64,000 nucleotides of DNA. Source: Micromonospora sp. C95. GTDB lineage: Bacteria > Actinomycetota > Actinomycetes > Mycobacteriales > Micromonosporaceae. Below the pieces are notes generated by a model. The model had not been told where the DNA came from. It saw only the letters and a list, made by a program, of their open reading frames with translations, and did no database searches. Both the position numbers and the translations under genes were made by a program. This document shows positions 1 to 8,533 of this stretch, piece after piece. The stretch spans positions 62,001-126,000 of the forward strand of contig NZ_JAGPXT010000016.1 in the NCBI RefSeq assembly GCF_018070465.1, written 5' to 3'. Within the stretch, counting starts at the first letter, position 1. Each line of letters starts with the position of its first letter.

Positions 1-513
1 GTCTTCTACACCTTCCTGAAGAAGGATCTCGCTCCCGAGCGGGTCGAGGAACTGCTCGGCGTGCTCAACTGGTGTGCCGCTCCCTTCGGCAGCCGGGAGT
101 TCGAGCTCCGCGAGTACGGCGCCGAGGGCGAGCACTTCACCCGCACCGCCGACGGCACACCGGCCCCGACCGAGCTGGGCCGCAAGGAACTCGGCGCCCA
201 GTACACCCACATCGGCGGCCGGGTGCCGGTCAAGGTGCGCAGCGGTGACACCCCGAACTACGTGCAGGACTACATCGGCTACTACCGCAAGCACCTCGAC
301 GCGATGGAGAAGGACCTGTTCGCCGGGATCAAGCTGGAACTGCCGGCGAACTGGTCGAAGATCATCCAGCCGACCGACGACAAGGTCCGCGACATCGTGC
401 GGGGCCGCCGCCCGGTCGGCGACCTGGCACAGGTCCGCAAGGAGTTCCTGGACTCCGGCGGCGAGGAGGGGCGCGCCTTCTTCGAGAAGGCGCTCGCCGA
501 CAACGGCCGGTGA
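1..513 (+). CDS. Carbohydrate ABC transporter substrate-binding protein, C-terminal part
   Basis: The frame is open from base 1, so the start and signal peptide lie outside the window; 170 residues are visible. It carries no catalytic motif. The call rests mainly on context: two binding-protein-dependent permease genes follow at 545 and 1552 in the same orientation, the standard order of CUT1-type sugar importers of the LplA/LplB/LplC class. The visible part is rich in charged and aromatic residues, as expected for the C-terminal lobe of a secreted sugar-binding lipoprotein. The next gene starts 31 bp downstream, so co-transcription is likely. The glycosidases downstream suggest an oligosaccharide ligand; the actual ligand cannot be read from the sequence. 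Confidence 0.75.
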   Translation, partial: VFYTFLKKDLAPERVEELLGVLNWCAAPFGSREFELREYGAEGEHFTRTADGTPAPTELGRKELGAQYTHIGGRVPVKVRSGDTPNYVQDYIGYYRKHLDAMEKDLFAGIKLELPANWSKIIQPTDDKVRDIVRGRRPVGDLAQVRKEFLDSGGEEGRAFFEKALADNGR

Positions 514-544
514 GCATGCCGACACGGCACCGCGGAGCGCGGGA

Positions 545-1555
545 ATGAGCGCGCCCACCCTGACACCGACGCCCGGCCGCGGCCGGCCGGGCGGGCGTCG
601 GCCAGCGCGCCGTCCACGCCCCGGCCGGCGTACCCTGCGGGCCCGGTTGCGCCGCGACTGGCCGTTGCTGGCGATGACCGCGCCGGCGGCGGCGCTGCTG
701 CTGGTCTTCCACTACCTGCCGACCCTGGGCAACGTCATCGCCTTCCAGGACTACAACCCGTTCGTCGGCGACGATCCCCTCGCGGCGTTCGTCAACAGCG
801 AGTGGATCGGTTTCGGCAACTTCGAGGCCCTCTTCCGCGACCCGTTGTTCTGGGACGCGGTACGCAACACCCTGAGCATCACCGCCTTCCAGCTGGTCTT
901 CTTCTTCCCGCTGCCGATCCTGCTGGCGATCATGCTCAACAGCGTCGTGTCGGGCCGGGTGCGCGGCTTCGTGCAGAGCGTGGTCTACCTGCCGCACTTC
1001 TTCAGCTGGGTGCTGGTGGTGACGTTCTTCGTGCAGATGCTCGGCGGGGCCGGGCTGCTGGCCCAGGAGATGCGCCAGGCCGGCCACGAGCCGTGGGAGA
1101 TCATGACCAACCCGGACACGTTCATCGTGCTGGTCACCGCCGAGGCGGTCTGGAAGGACCTCGGCTGGGGCGCGATCGTCTTCCTGGCCGCGCTGTCGGC
1201 CATCGACCCGAACCTGTACGAGGCGGCGGCGGCCGACGGCGCCGGCCGCTGGCGGCGGTTGTGGCACATCACCCTGCCGGGCCTGCGACCGGTGATCGTG
1301 CTCCTGCTCATCATGCGGCTCGGTGACGCGCTGTCGGTCGGCTTCGAGCAGTTCATCCTGCAACGGGAGGCCGTCGGCCGGCAGGCCGCCGAGGTTCTCG
1401 ACACGTTCGTCTACTACCAGGCCATCAGCACCCAGCAGTGGGGGCTTGGTGCCGCGGCGGGCCTGTTCAAGGCCGTGGTCGGGTTGGCGTTGATCCTCAC
1501 CGCCAACAAGATCGCGCACCGGCTCGGCGAACAGGGGGTGTACTCCAAGTCATGA
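545..1555 (+). CDS. Carbohydrate ABC transporter permease, LplB-like
   Basis: 336-residue integral membrane subunit of a sugar importer. A basic, proline-rich cytoplasmic tail of about 40 residues precedes the first membrane segment (near MTAPAAALLLVF), and about six hydrophobic segments follow. The EAA loop that docks the ATPase is visible as EAAAADGAG followed by LWHITLP. The ATG at 545 has a GGAG element a few bases upstream; the frame stays open further upstream but that extension reads as low-complexity Arg/Pro/Ser, typical of a shadow frame. The stop overlaps the next start (ATGA), implying translational coupling. No ATPase gene is nearby, so a shared MsiK-type ATPase encoded elsewhere is likely. 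Confidence 0.92.
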   Translation: MSAPTLTPTPGRGRPGGRRPARRPRPGRRTLRARLRRDWPLLAMTAPAAALLLVFHYLPTLGNVIAFQDYNPFVGDDPLAAFVNSEWIGFGNFEALFRDPLFWDAVRNTLSITAFQLVFFFPLPILLAIMLNSVVSGRVRGFVQSVVYLPHFFSWVLVVTFFVQMLGGAGLLAQEMRQAGHEPWEIMTNPDTFIVLVTAEAVWKDLGWGAIVFLAALSAIDPNLYEAAAADGAGRWRRLWHITLPGLRPVIVLLLIMRLGDALSVGFEQFILQREAVGRQAAEVLDTFVYYQAISTQQWGLGAAAGLFKAVVGLALILTANKIAHRLGEQGVYSKS

Positions 1556-2532
1556 CCGCACAGCTGAGCGGGGCCGGCCCGGTACCGGCGGCACCGGCCA
1601 CGGCGGGTGCCCCGCCGCCACGGCCACGACGACGGTCCGGCCGGGCCGTGTGGGAGGGACCGCCGTCGGTGTCGGGCACCGTGGCCAAGGCGGTCGTGCT
1701 CACCCTGCTGGTGGCGGCGGTGCTGGTGCCGCTGTGGGCGGTGCTGGTCACCAGCCTCGCCTCGCGGGGCACCATCGACGAGGCGGGGGGCATGGTGATG
1801 GTGCCCCAGGAGATCGACCCGTCGGCGTACATCACCATCTTCAGCGGCGGCGACGTCACCCGGGCGGTGTGGATCAGCACCCTGGTCACGGTGCTCGGCA
1901 CCACGGTCAGCCTGGTGCTCACCGTGCTGGCCGCGTACGGGCTGTCCCGGCCGGGCTCGGTGGCTCACCGTGGGCTGCTGTTCTACTTCCTGCTGACGTT
2001 CCTGATCTTCCCCGGCCTGGTGCCGAGCTACCTGGTGGTGACCGGGCTGGGCCTCAAGGACAGTATCTGGGCGCTGATCCTGCCCAGCGCCATAAGCGTG
2101 TTCAACCTGGTGGTGATCCGGGCCTTCTTCATGAACGTCCCGGCGGAACTGCTCGACAGCGCGCGCATCGACGGCGCGGGCGAGTTGCGCATCCTGACCC
2201 GGATCGTGCTGCCGCTGTCGCGCGCGGTGATCGCCGTGGTCGGGCTCTTCTACGCGGTCGGCTACTGGAACGCCTACTTCAACGCGGTGCTCTACATCGA
2301 CTCCAACGACAAGTTCCCGCTCCAGCGGGTGCTGCAGAGCTACATCCTGGCCGGGCAGTCGCCGAACGTCTCCGGTGCGGCGGTGAGCCTGCCCGGGGTG
2401 ACCGCGTACCCGCCGACGCTCGCGGTCAAGATGGCGGTGGTGGTGGTCACGGTCGTCCCGGCGGTGATCATCTACCCGTTCGTGCAACGTCACTTCACCA
2501 AGGGCGTGATCACCGGCGCGGTGAAGGGCTGA
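1552..2532 (+). CDS. Carbohydrate ABC transporter permease, LplC/YtcP-like
   Basis: 326-residue second permease of the importer, with the six-helix MalG-type layout. After a Pro/Arg-rich N-terminal tail come hydrophobic segments, then the EAA-type loop DGAGELRI followed by TRIVLP, then the final helices. The C-terminus (FVQRHFTKGVITGAVKG) is the tail typical of LplC/YtcP permeases. The ATG overlaps the stop of the preceding permease by 4 bp. The gene faces the convergent GH31 gene, with a hairpin between them. The most likely substrates are products or substrates of the adjacent glycosidases; this is inferred from position only. Confidence 0.92.
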   Translation: MTAQLSGAGPVPAAPATAGAPPPRPRRRSGRAVWEGPPSVSGTVAKAVVLTLLVAAVLVPLWAVLVTSLASRGTIDEAGGMVMVPQEIDPSAYITIFSGGDVTRAVWISTLVTVLGTTVSLVLTVLAAYGLSRPGSVAHRGLLFYFLLTFLIFPGLVPSYLVVTGLGLKDSIWALILPSAISVFNLVVIRAFFMNVPAELLDSARIDGAGELRILTRIVLPLSRAVIAVVGLFYAVGYWNAYFNAVLYIDSNDKFPLQRVLQSYILAGQSPNVSGAAVSLPGVTAYPPTLAVKMAVVVVTVVPAVIIYPFVQRHFTKGVITGAVKG

Positions 2533-2548
2533 CCCGCGCAGCGGAGCC

Positions 2549-2598
2549 CCGTCGCGCGCGGCACCCGGACCCGTCCACCCGGGCGCCGCGCGCGACGG
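2549..2598. terminator. Bidirectional hairpin terminator
   Basis: Perfect 14-bp arms (2549-2562 and 2585-2598) flank a 22-nt loop that can itself pair further. It sits exactly between the stops of the convergent permease and GH31 genes and has no U-tract, so it would act on both strands as a GC-rich barrier. Confidence 0.7.
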
Positions 2599-4947
2599 TC
2601 AGCCCGGTGTGGGAAAGAGCCCCGCGAAGGGCACGACGGTCACCGCCGCACCGTTGAGCAGCGACCGGGCCGGCCGGTCGGCGTCGCCGACGCCCGCGAG
2701 CGCCAGCTGCCCCACCCGTAGCGGCCCCCGGGTCGCCATCCGCAACTCGTCGCCGTCGCGGACCGCCTCGATGATCGTGTCTGCGTCCACGTCGTGCACG
2801 ACGGTGCGCCCGTCCACCGCTCCCCAGCTGACCAGGGTGATGTCCCGGAAAGGCCCGTCGCCGACGGTGGCCCCCGGCGCGACCAGCGGCAGCAGCGCAC
2901 CCCGGCGCACGTACAGCGGTATCCGCGACAGCGGCGACCGCACCCGAAGGTGCCGGCCGCCCGGGTGAAGTTCGCCGGTGGCGGCGTCGAACCAGTCGTC
3001 CCCGACGGGCAGGTACACGTCCCGCACCCCGGACGCGTCGATGACCGGCGCGACCAGCAGGTCCGTGCCGAGCCGGTACTGCAGGTCGGTCGTCCAGGCC
3101 GTCGGGTCCTGCGGGGTGTCGACGAGCAGGGCTCGCATCATCGGTACGCCGGTGCGGGCCGACTGCACCGCCGCCGACCACAGGTACGGCATCAGCCGGT
3201 AGCGCAGTCGCAACGCGGCCACCGCGAGTCGTTCCGCCTCGGCCGGGAACTCCCACGGCAGCCGGCTGGTGGTGCCGTGCAGCCGCACCAGCGGCGACAG
3301 CGCGCCGAACTGCGACCAGCGGACGTAGAGGTCGGGCTCGGGGGTGCCGTGGAAGCCGCCGGTGTCGTGGCTCCAGAACGGCACGCCCGACAGTCCGTGC
3401 GACAGACCGCCGCGCAGCGTGCTGGCCAGCGCCGGCCAGGTGGCGTTGACGTCACCGCTCCACTGCGCGCTGTGCCGCTGCCCGCCCAGGTACGACGAGC
3501 GTGCCCAGACCGCCCGGTGGCCGGCCACCTCCTCGGTGACGCCGGCGACCACGTCGTTGAACAGCAGGGCGTACACGTTGTGCAGGTCGACGCCGCTCAT
3601 CCCGTTGTGCGCCACCGCGTCGGCGGGCACCCCCTCGGCGAAGTCGGTCTTGAACACCGCCACCCCCTGCCGCAGCAACGGACGCAGCAGCCCGGTGAAC
3701 CAGTCCACCGCCGCCGGATTGGTCAGGTCCACGACGGCCGAGGCCGGGTAGCTGCCGTGCCACACGTCGGCGACGTACGTGCTGCCGTCGGGCCGGCGCA
3801 GGAAGTATCCGGCCGCCTCGGCCTCGGCGTAGAGCGGACTGGCCGTCATCAGGTAGGGGTTCATCCAGAGGCAGACCCGGAAGCCCTGCTCGGCCAGGGT
3901 GCGCAGCATCCCGGCCGGGTCGGGGAACGCCTCGGCGTCCCAGCGCAGATCCGACCAGTTGCCGGCGACCTGCCAGTAGCAGTCCAGGTGCAGCACGTCG
4001 CAGGGGATGTCGCGTTCACGCAGGCGGCGGGCCCGCTCCAGCACCCGTTCCTGGCTGTCGGGGTAGAAGCCCGAGGAGACCCAGGTGCCGAAGGCCCAGC
4101 GCGGCGGCAGGTACGGCTGCCCGGTCAGCTGGTGCAGCCGGTCGAGCACCTCGGTGGGCGTCGGCCCGGCCAGCACGTAGTAGTCGAGCAGGTCGTCGGG
4201 GACGAGGATCTGCACCGCGCTGTGGGTGGACTGGCAGACGTCGAACTGCACCGGCAGTCCGCTGTCGACGAGCACCCCGTAGCCCCGGTTGGACAGGTAG
4301 AACGGCACGTTCTTGTGCGACCGGTCGGACTCGCTGCCGAAGGCGTCGAAGTTCCACATCAGCGCCCGTTGGCCGCGTTTGTCCAGCGGGGTGAACTTCT
4401 CGCCGAAACCGACGAACCGCTCGTCGCCGGGGGCGAGGAAGCTCTCGTGCCAGGCGACCCGGACGCCGTCTGTGGTGGAGTGTCCGAACGGCAGGGTGCG
4501 TTGCCGGCCGCTGATGTCGACCGTACCCGGATCCTGCTCCAGCACCAGCGAGCCGTCGGGGCGCAGGAACCGGAGGTGCCACGGGTCGAGCCGGATCTCG
4601 GCGACCAGCGCGCCGGCGTCGATCCGCACCTGCCGGTCGTCGACGGTGACGGTGGCCGGGTGGGGACGGGGATGCACCAGCGGCATCAGCTGGGCCGACC
4701 GGCTGCGGGCCTGGGGATCCTCGGCCAGCCGCACCCGGATCACCCCGTCGCCGGCCGCGTCGATGCGCACGACTGCGGTCACCCCGTCGGCCAGTACCGC
4801 CTTGACGGTGGCTCCTTGGGCGTCGGTGCCGGCGATCTCGGCCCGGCTCACCATGGCCGGGCCACCCTCACCAGGGGCCCGCACCGGCAGGTCGGGTGGG
4901 TCGGCGACGAAGGTCTCGTAGGGCACCAACGGCGGTCGGTACGGCAT
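2599..4947 (-). CDS. Glycoside hydrolase family 31 (alpha-xylosidase/alpha-glucosidase type)
   Basis: 782 residues, the usual size for YicI-like GH31 enzymes. An N-terminal beta-sandwich (about residues 30-230) precedes the barrel. The nucleophile aspartate is in FKTDFAEGV, and the acid/base aspartate is in QWSGDVNATW, followed by GVPFWSHDTGGF. WFTGLLRPLL and the C-terminal beta domains also fit. There is no signal peptide, so it is cytoplasmic and acts on imported oligosaccharides. The ATG at 4947 has a GAGGAGAG ribosome site 4 nt upstream. It is divergent from the GH42 gene, and the shared intergenic region carries inverted repeats. Whether xylosides or glucosides are preferred cannot be decided from sequence alone. 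Confidence 0.92.
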   Translation of the reverse strand: MPYRPPLVPYETFVADPPDLPVRAPGEGGPAMVSRAEIAGTDAQGATVKAVLADGVTAVVRIDAAGDGVIRVRLAEDPQARSRSAQLMPLVHPRPHPATVTVDDRQVRIDAGALVAEIRLDPWHLRFLRPDGSLVLEQDPGTVDISGRQRTLPFGHSTTDGVRVAWHESFLAPGDERFVGFGEKFTPLDKRGQRALMWNFDAFGSESDRSHKNVPFYLSNRGYGVLVDSGLPVQFDVCQSTHSAVQILVPDDLLDYYVLAGPTPTEVLDRLHQLTGQPYLPPRWAFGTWVSSGFYPDSQERVLERARRLRERDIPCDVLHLDCYWQVAGNWSDLRWDAEAFPDPAGMLRTLAEQGFRVCLWMNPYLMTASPLYAEAEAAGYFLRRPDGSTYVADVWHGSYPASAVVDLTNPAAVDWFTGLLRPLLRQGVAVFKTDFAEGVPADAVAHNGMSGVDLHNVYALLFNDVVAGVTEEVAGHRAVWARSSYLGGQRHSAQWSGDVNATWPALASTLRGGLSHGLSGVPFWSHDTGGFHGTPEPDLYVRWSQFGALSPLVRLHGTTSRLPWEFPAEAERLAVAALRLRYRLMPYLWSAAVQSARTGVPMMRALLVDTPQDPTAWTTDLQYRLGTDLLVAPVIDASGVRDVYLPVGDDWFDAATGELHPGGRHLRVRSPLSRIPLYVRRGALLPLVAPGATVGDGPFRDITLVSWGAVDGRTVVHDVDADTIIEAVRDGDELRMATRGPLRVGQLALAGVGDADRPARSLLNGAAVTVVPFAGLFPTPG

Positions 4948-4979
4948 CAGCTCTCCTCGGCGGCGTTCGCGGCGGTGCC

Positions 4980-5010
4980 GACAGTTTCTTTAACTATCCA
5001 ACGAACTGTC
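4980..5010. promoter_or_regulatory. Inverted repeat upstream of the GH31 gene, probable operator
   Basis: GACAGTT (4980-4986) and AACTGTC (5004-5010) form a 7-bp dyad with a 17-bp spacer. The spacer also holds a TTAACTA half-site resembling the arms of the repeat at 5069-5091. It lies 33 bp before the GH31 start, where a repressor would act. Confidence 0.5.
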
Positions 5011-5045
5011 AACGACGATCGTAAATACGGGCCGGCCATCGGCCG

Positions 5046-5074
5046 TTGACATGGGCAGGAGTGATCCATAGTTT
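5046..5074 (+). promoter_or_regulatory. Sigma-A-type promoter of the GH42 gene
   Basis: TTGACA (5046-5051), a 17-bp spacer and TAGTTT (5069-5074) match the vegetative consensus closely. The predicted transcript starts near 5081, leaving a leader of about 24 nt before the GH42 start. Confidence 0.7.
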
Positions 5075-5091
5075 GGACGCATCCTCAACTA
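5069..5091. promoter_or_regulatory. Operator-like repeat overlapping the GH42 -10 box
   Basis: TAGTT (5069-5073) and AACTA (5087-5091) are inverted arms separated by 13 bp, covering the -10 hexamer and the predicted start point. A repressor bound here would occlude RNA polymerase. The arms recall AGTTNN...AACT sites of ROK-family sugar repressors; the family assignment is inference. Confidence 0.5.
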
Positions 5092-5104
5092 AACCGGCGG
5101 GCTG

Positions 5105-7135
5105 GTGATGGTGATGTGGACCGACGGCCCGCTCTGCCACGGCGGCGACTACAACCCCGAGCAGTGGCCGGCGCAGGTCTGGTCCGAGGACGTCGCGCTG
5201 ATGCGCCAGGCCGGGGTCAACCTCGTCACCGTGGGGGTGTTCGCCTGGTCCCGGCTCGAACCGGCACCCGGCCGGTACACCTTCGGCTGGCTCGACCGGG
5301 TGCTCGACCTGCTGCACGCCGGTGGCGTACGGGTCGCCCTGGCCACGCCGACCGCCTCGCCGCCACCCTGGTTCTCCCTGGCCCACCCGGGCGCGCTTCC
5401 GGTCACCGCCGACGGGATCCGGCTGCACCACGGCAGCCGGGACACCTACTGCGCCGCGACCCCCGCCTACCGCGAGGCCGCGCTGCGCGTCACCGCAGCC
5501 CTGGCCGACCGGTACGCCCACCATCCGGCGCTGGCCGGCTGGCGGGTGCACAACGAGTACGGCACGACCTGCCACTGCGAGCACACCGCCCGGGCCTTCC
5601 GGCGCTGGCTGGCCACCCGCCACGGTGACCTGGCCGCCCTCAACGACGCCTGGGTCACCAGCTTCTGGAGCCAGCACTACTCCGACTGGGCGCAGATCAG
5701 CACTCCCCGGGCCACCCAGTACCTGCCCAACCCGGGCCAGCTGCTCGATTTCCGTCGCTTCTGGTCGGACACCCTGCTCGCCGCGTACACCGAGCAACGC
5801 GACCTGCTGCGGGCGGCGAACCCGGCGCTGACCATCACCACCAACTACGTGCTCGGCGACTGGGTGCCGGTCGACCACGCCCGCTGGGCCACCGAGGTCG
5901 ACCTGGTCGCGGTCGACCACTACCCGTCCGCCGTCGACGGCGGCGCCGAGGAGCAGACCGCGCTCGTCGCCGACCTGGCCCGTGGTTGGGCCCGACACGC
6001 CGCCGCCCACCGCCGCCCCGGCCCGCCGCCGGCCGGCGGCGCAGCGACCTGGCTGCTGATGGAGAGCGCGCCCAACCAGATCCACACCGCCGGACGGATG
6101 CACACCAAGGAGCCGGGGCGGATGCTGCGACACAGCCTCGCCCACGTGGCTCGCGGCTCCCACGGTGCGATGTTCTTCCAATGGCGGGCACCGGTCGGCG
6201 GTGCCGAACGCTTCCACTCCGCCCTGGTGCCGCACGCCGGCCCGGACAGCCGGGTGTTCCGGGAAACCGTCGCACTCGGCGCCGCCCTGCGGCAGCTCAG
6301 CGAGGTGCGCGGCCGTGTCGAGGCGGCCGTGGCGCTCGTGGTCGACGCGGCCAGCGGCTGGGCGCTGCGCCACCCGGGCCTGCCGTCGACCCTGCCGGAC
6401 CACCACGACGAACTCGCCGCCGCGCACCGGGCCCTGTGGCGCAACGGGTACGCCTGCGACACCATCACCCCGGGCGACCCGCTCGACGCCTACCGGCTGC
6501 TCGTCCTGCCCGCCGTCTACCTGATCGACGACGCCACCGCCGACTGGCTGCACCGCTACGTCCATGCCGGCGGGCACCTGCTGGCCACCTACCTCAGCGG
6601 TGTCGCCGACGAACACGCCCGGATACGCCTCGGCGGCTATCCGGGCGCGCTACGGGACCTGCTGGGCGTGTACGCCGAGGAGTTCCACCCCCTCGCCGTC
6701 GACGACCACGTCCTCCTCGACGGCGGCGGCACCGGGCGGACCTGGGCCGAGACGCTGCGCCTGACCGGTGCCGACCCGGTCGTCTGCTACGTCGGGGGAG
6801 TACTCGACGCGATGCCCGCCGTCACCCGGCACGAGGTCGGCGCCGGCACCGCCTGGTACCTGTCCACCCGCCTCGACGACACCACCTACCGGCGGCTGCT
6901 CGGCACCGTCGCCCGGACGGCCGGCGTCACCACCGTCTGTCCCGACGCACCCGAGGGAGTCGAGGCGGTACGTCGCCGCGACGGCGAGGCGAGCTGGCTG
7001 TTCCTGCTCAACCACACCGGCCACGAACTGCGCGTACCCGCGCGCGGAGTGGAGCTGCTCACCGCGACGCCGGTCGACCGGGCGGTCACCCTGGCAGCCG
7101 GTGGCGTCGCCGTGCTCCGCGAGCACAAGGGTTGA
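5105..7135 (+). CDS. Glycoside hydrolase family 42 beta-galactosidase
   Basis: 676 residues, normal for GH42. The acid/base glutamate is in WRVHNEYG, after the start HGGDYNPEQWP that is diagnostic of the family; the nucleophile glutamate is in LLMESAPNQIH. Trimerisation and small C-terminal beta domains follow. Cys residues in TTCHCEHT suggest a partly kept metal site. There is no signal peptide, so it is cytoplasmic. Four in-frame starts (GTG 5105, ATG 5108, GTG 5111, ATG 5114) compete and no clear ribosome site separates them; 5105 is the longest. Transcription should start near 5081, under the repeat at 5069-5091. With the GH31 enzyme and the transporter it forms an oligosaccharide-use locus. 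Confidence 0.93.
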   Translation: MMVMWTDGPLCHGGDYNPEQWPAQVWSEDVALMRQAGVNLVTVGVFAWSRLEPAPGRYTFGWLDRVLDLLHAGGVRVALATPTASPPPWFSLAHPGALPVTADGIRLHHGSRDTYCAATPAYREAALRVTAALADRYAHHPALAGWRVHNEYGTTCHCEHTARAFRRWLATRHGDLAALNDAWVTSFWSQHYSDWAQISTPRATQYLPNPGQLLDFRRFWSDTLLAAYTEQRDLLRAANPALTITTNYVLGDWVPVDHARWATEVDLVAVDHYPSAVDGGAEEQTALVADLARGWARHAAAHRRPGPPPAGGAATWLLMESAPNQIHTAGRMHTKEPGRMLRHSLAHVARGSHGAMFFQWRAPVGGAERFHSALVPHAGPDSRVFRETVALGAALRQLSEVRGRVEAAVALVVDAASGWALRHPGLPSTLPDHHDELAAAHRALWRNGYACDTITPGDPLDAYRLLVLPAVYLIDDATADWLHRYVHAGGHLLATYLSGVADEHARIRLGGYPGALRDLLGVYAEEFHPLAVDDHVLLDGGGTGRTWAETLRLTGADPVVCYVGGVLDAMPAVTRHEVGAGTAWYLSTRLDDTTYRRLLGTVARTAGVTTVCPDAPEGVEAVRRRDGEASWLFLLNHTGHELRVPARGVELLTATPVDRAVTLAAGGVAVLREHKG

Positions 7136-7289
7136 TCCGCCGGCCGGGGCTGGCTAATCTCGCACCAGCGCGTCGGGAACGCGCCGAGACTCGCCGGTAG
7201 GCTCGAAGCCACCCCACACCATCTGTCGAGCGACGGACACCGAAGCTCAGTTCCGCCCGTGCGAGTCCGGGCGAGCAGTGAGGTGCCGC

Positions 7290-8471
7290 GTGAAGACCCT
7301 GCCCGACAACCCCAGCCTCGACCACCTGCGTCAGCAGGCCAAGAACCTGCTCGCCGGCCTGCGCGACATCGACCCGGCCGCGACGCTGACCACCGCGCAG
7401 GCTCGGCTGGCCGAGCAGTACGGCTTTTCCACCTGGGCAGCGCTGAAGGCCGAGGTCGCCCGGATGCGGGGCCGGGCCGAGATCGCCGAGGTGTCCCTGG
7501 CCCACGCGATCGCCGCCAGCTACGGCCTCGGTGACGTAGTCGGCGAGATGCGCTCCGTGGCCCGTGCCGACGACATGGGGCGTCGCTGGTGGCTGGTGAC
7601 GGACCGGGGCCGCTGGGCGGTGCGGACGATGGACACCTGGTGGCCCATCGTCGACGCCGAGACCGACGTGGCGTTGCAGCAGGCCGCCGCGACCGCCGGC
7701 ATCCTGCTGCCCGCGCCGGTGCGCAGCCGTGCGGGCCGGATCGTCGAAACCATCGGCGGACACCGCTGGCGGGTCTACGAGGGGCTGCATTCCGGGCCAC
7801 CGCTGCTCGCCCCGGCCCGCTCGTCGGTCACCCGTGCGGTCGGTGGTGTCCTCGCCGCGATCCACGGGTTCGGCCTGCCGGTCGATCGGGTCAGCCCCTG
7901 GCACGGCACCCGGCTGACCACCAAACGCTGGTCCGACCTCGCCGCCGGTGCTGCGGCTCGCCGGGCCAGCTGGGCTGCCGCGCTCGATGCAGCGGTCGCC
8001 ACCCTGACGGACCTCGACGGCATCGGGATCGACACCGAGGCGCCGGAACCCGTGCTATGCCACAACACCCTCGGTCCGGCGAGCACCCGACTGGCCAGCA
8101 ACGGCCGCCTCGTCGTCGTCGGTTGGGAACATGCCGGCGGTCAACCGCCGAGCTGGGAGCTGGCCAACGCACTGCTGGACTGGGCCGTGGTCCCCGGTGG
8201 GGTGGTCAACGTGGCCGGCGCCCGCGCGTTGCTCGACGGGTACCGCACGACGGCGGGCACCCTGCCACCGCTGGACCTTGCCGCGTTCCGTGGCGCGGTC
8301 ACCAGCCTGGCCAACTACGTCTTCGGGCAGGTGGACGGTGCCCTGGAGGCAGCCGACGACGAGGAGCGGCGGTACGCCGACCGCAGCGTCGCGCACCTAC
8401 TGACGCACCTGCCCACCCGCGCGGTCCTGGAACAACTGCTGGACGCGGCCACCGGGGCGGTACGCCGCTGA
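7290..8471 (+). CDS. APH-fold protein lacking kinase catalytic residues
   Basis: 393 residues. The N-terminal about 75 residues (LPDNPSLDHLRQQAKNLL ... YGFSTWAALKAEV) match the helical domain often found at the front of actinobacterial ankyrin-type proteins. The rest resembles aminoglycoside phosphotransferase-like kinases. In active members the catalytic loop reads HGDxxxxN and the metal loop IDWE; here they read CHNTLGPAS and VVGWEHAG, so the catalytic Asp, the Asn and the metal-binding Asp are all replaced. GTG 7290 is chosen because GAGGTG lies 4 nt upstream; GTG 7278 is an alternative. A regulatory or binding role is more likely than kinase activity. A -10-like TAGGCT lies at 7198. Confidence 0.7.
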   Translation: MKTLPDNPSLDHLRQQAKNLLAGLRDIDPAATLTTAQARLAEQYGFSTWAALKAEVARMRGRAEIAEVSLAHAIAASYGLGDVVGEMRSVARADDMGRRWWLVTDRGRWAVRTMDTWWPIVDAETDVALQQAAATAGILLPAPVRSRAGRIVETIGGHRWRVYEGLHSGPPLLAPARSSVTRAVGGVLAAIHGFGLPVDRVSPWHGTRLTTKRWSDLAAGAAARRASWAAALDAAVATLTDLDGIGIDTEAPEPVLCHNTLGPASTRLASNGRLVVVGWEHAGGQPPSWELANALLDWAVVPGGVVNVAGARALLDGYRTTAGTLPPLDLAAFRGAVTSLANYVFGQVDGALEAADDEERRYADRSVAHLLTHLPTRAVLEQLLDAATGAVRR

Positions 8472-8533
8472 CCGTGGACCGGGCAGCTCGGCCCGGTCCC
8501 GGCTGCGGTCGAGGGCGGTGCGGGACGGCGGGC

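Noticed and set aside
2794..5049. Long plus-strand frame opposite the GH31 gene
   Set aside because: No family features; GH31 catalytic residues are on the minus strand.
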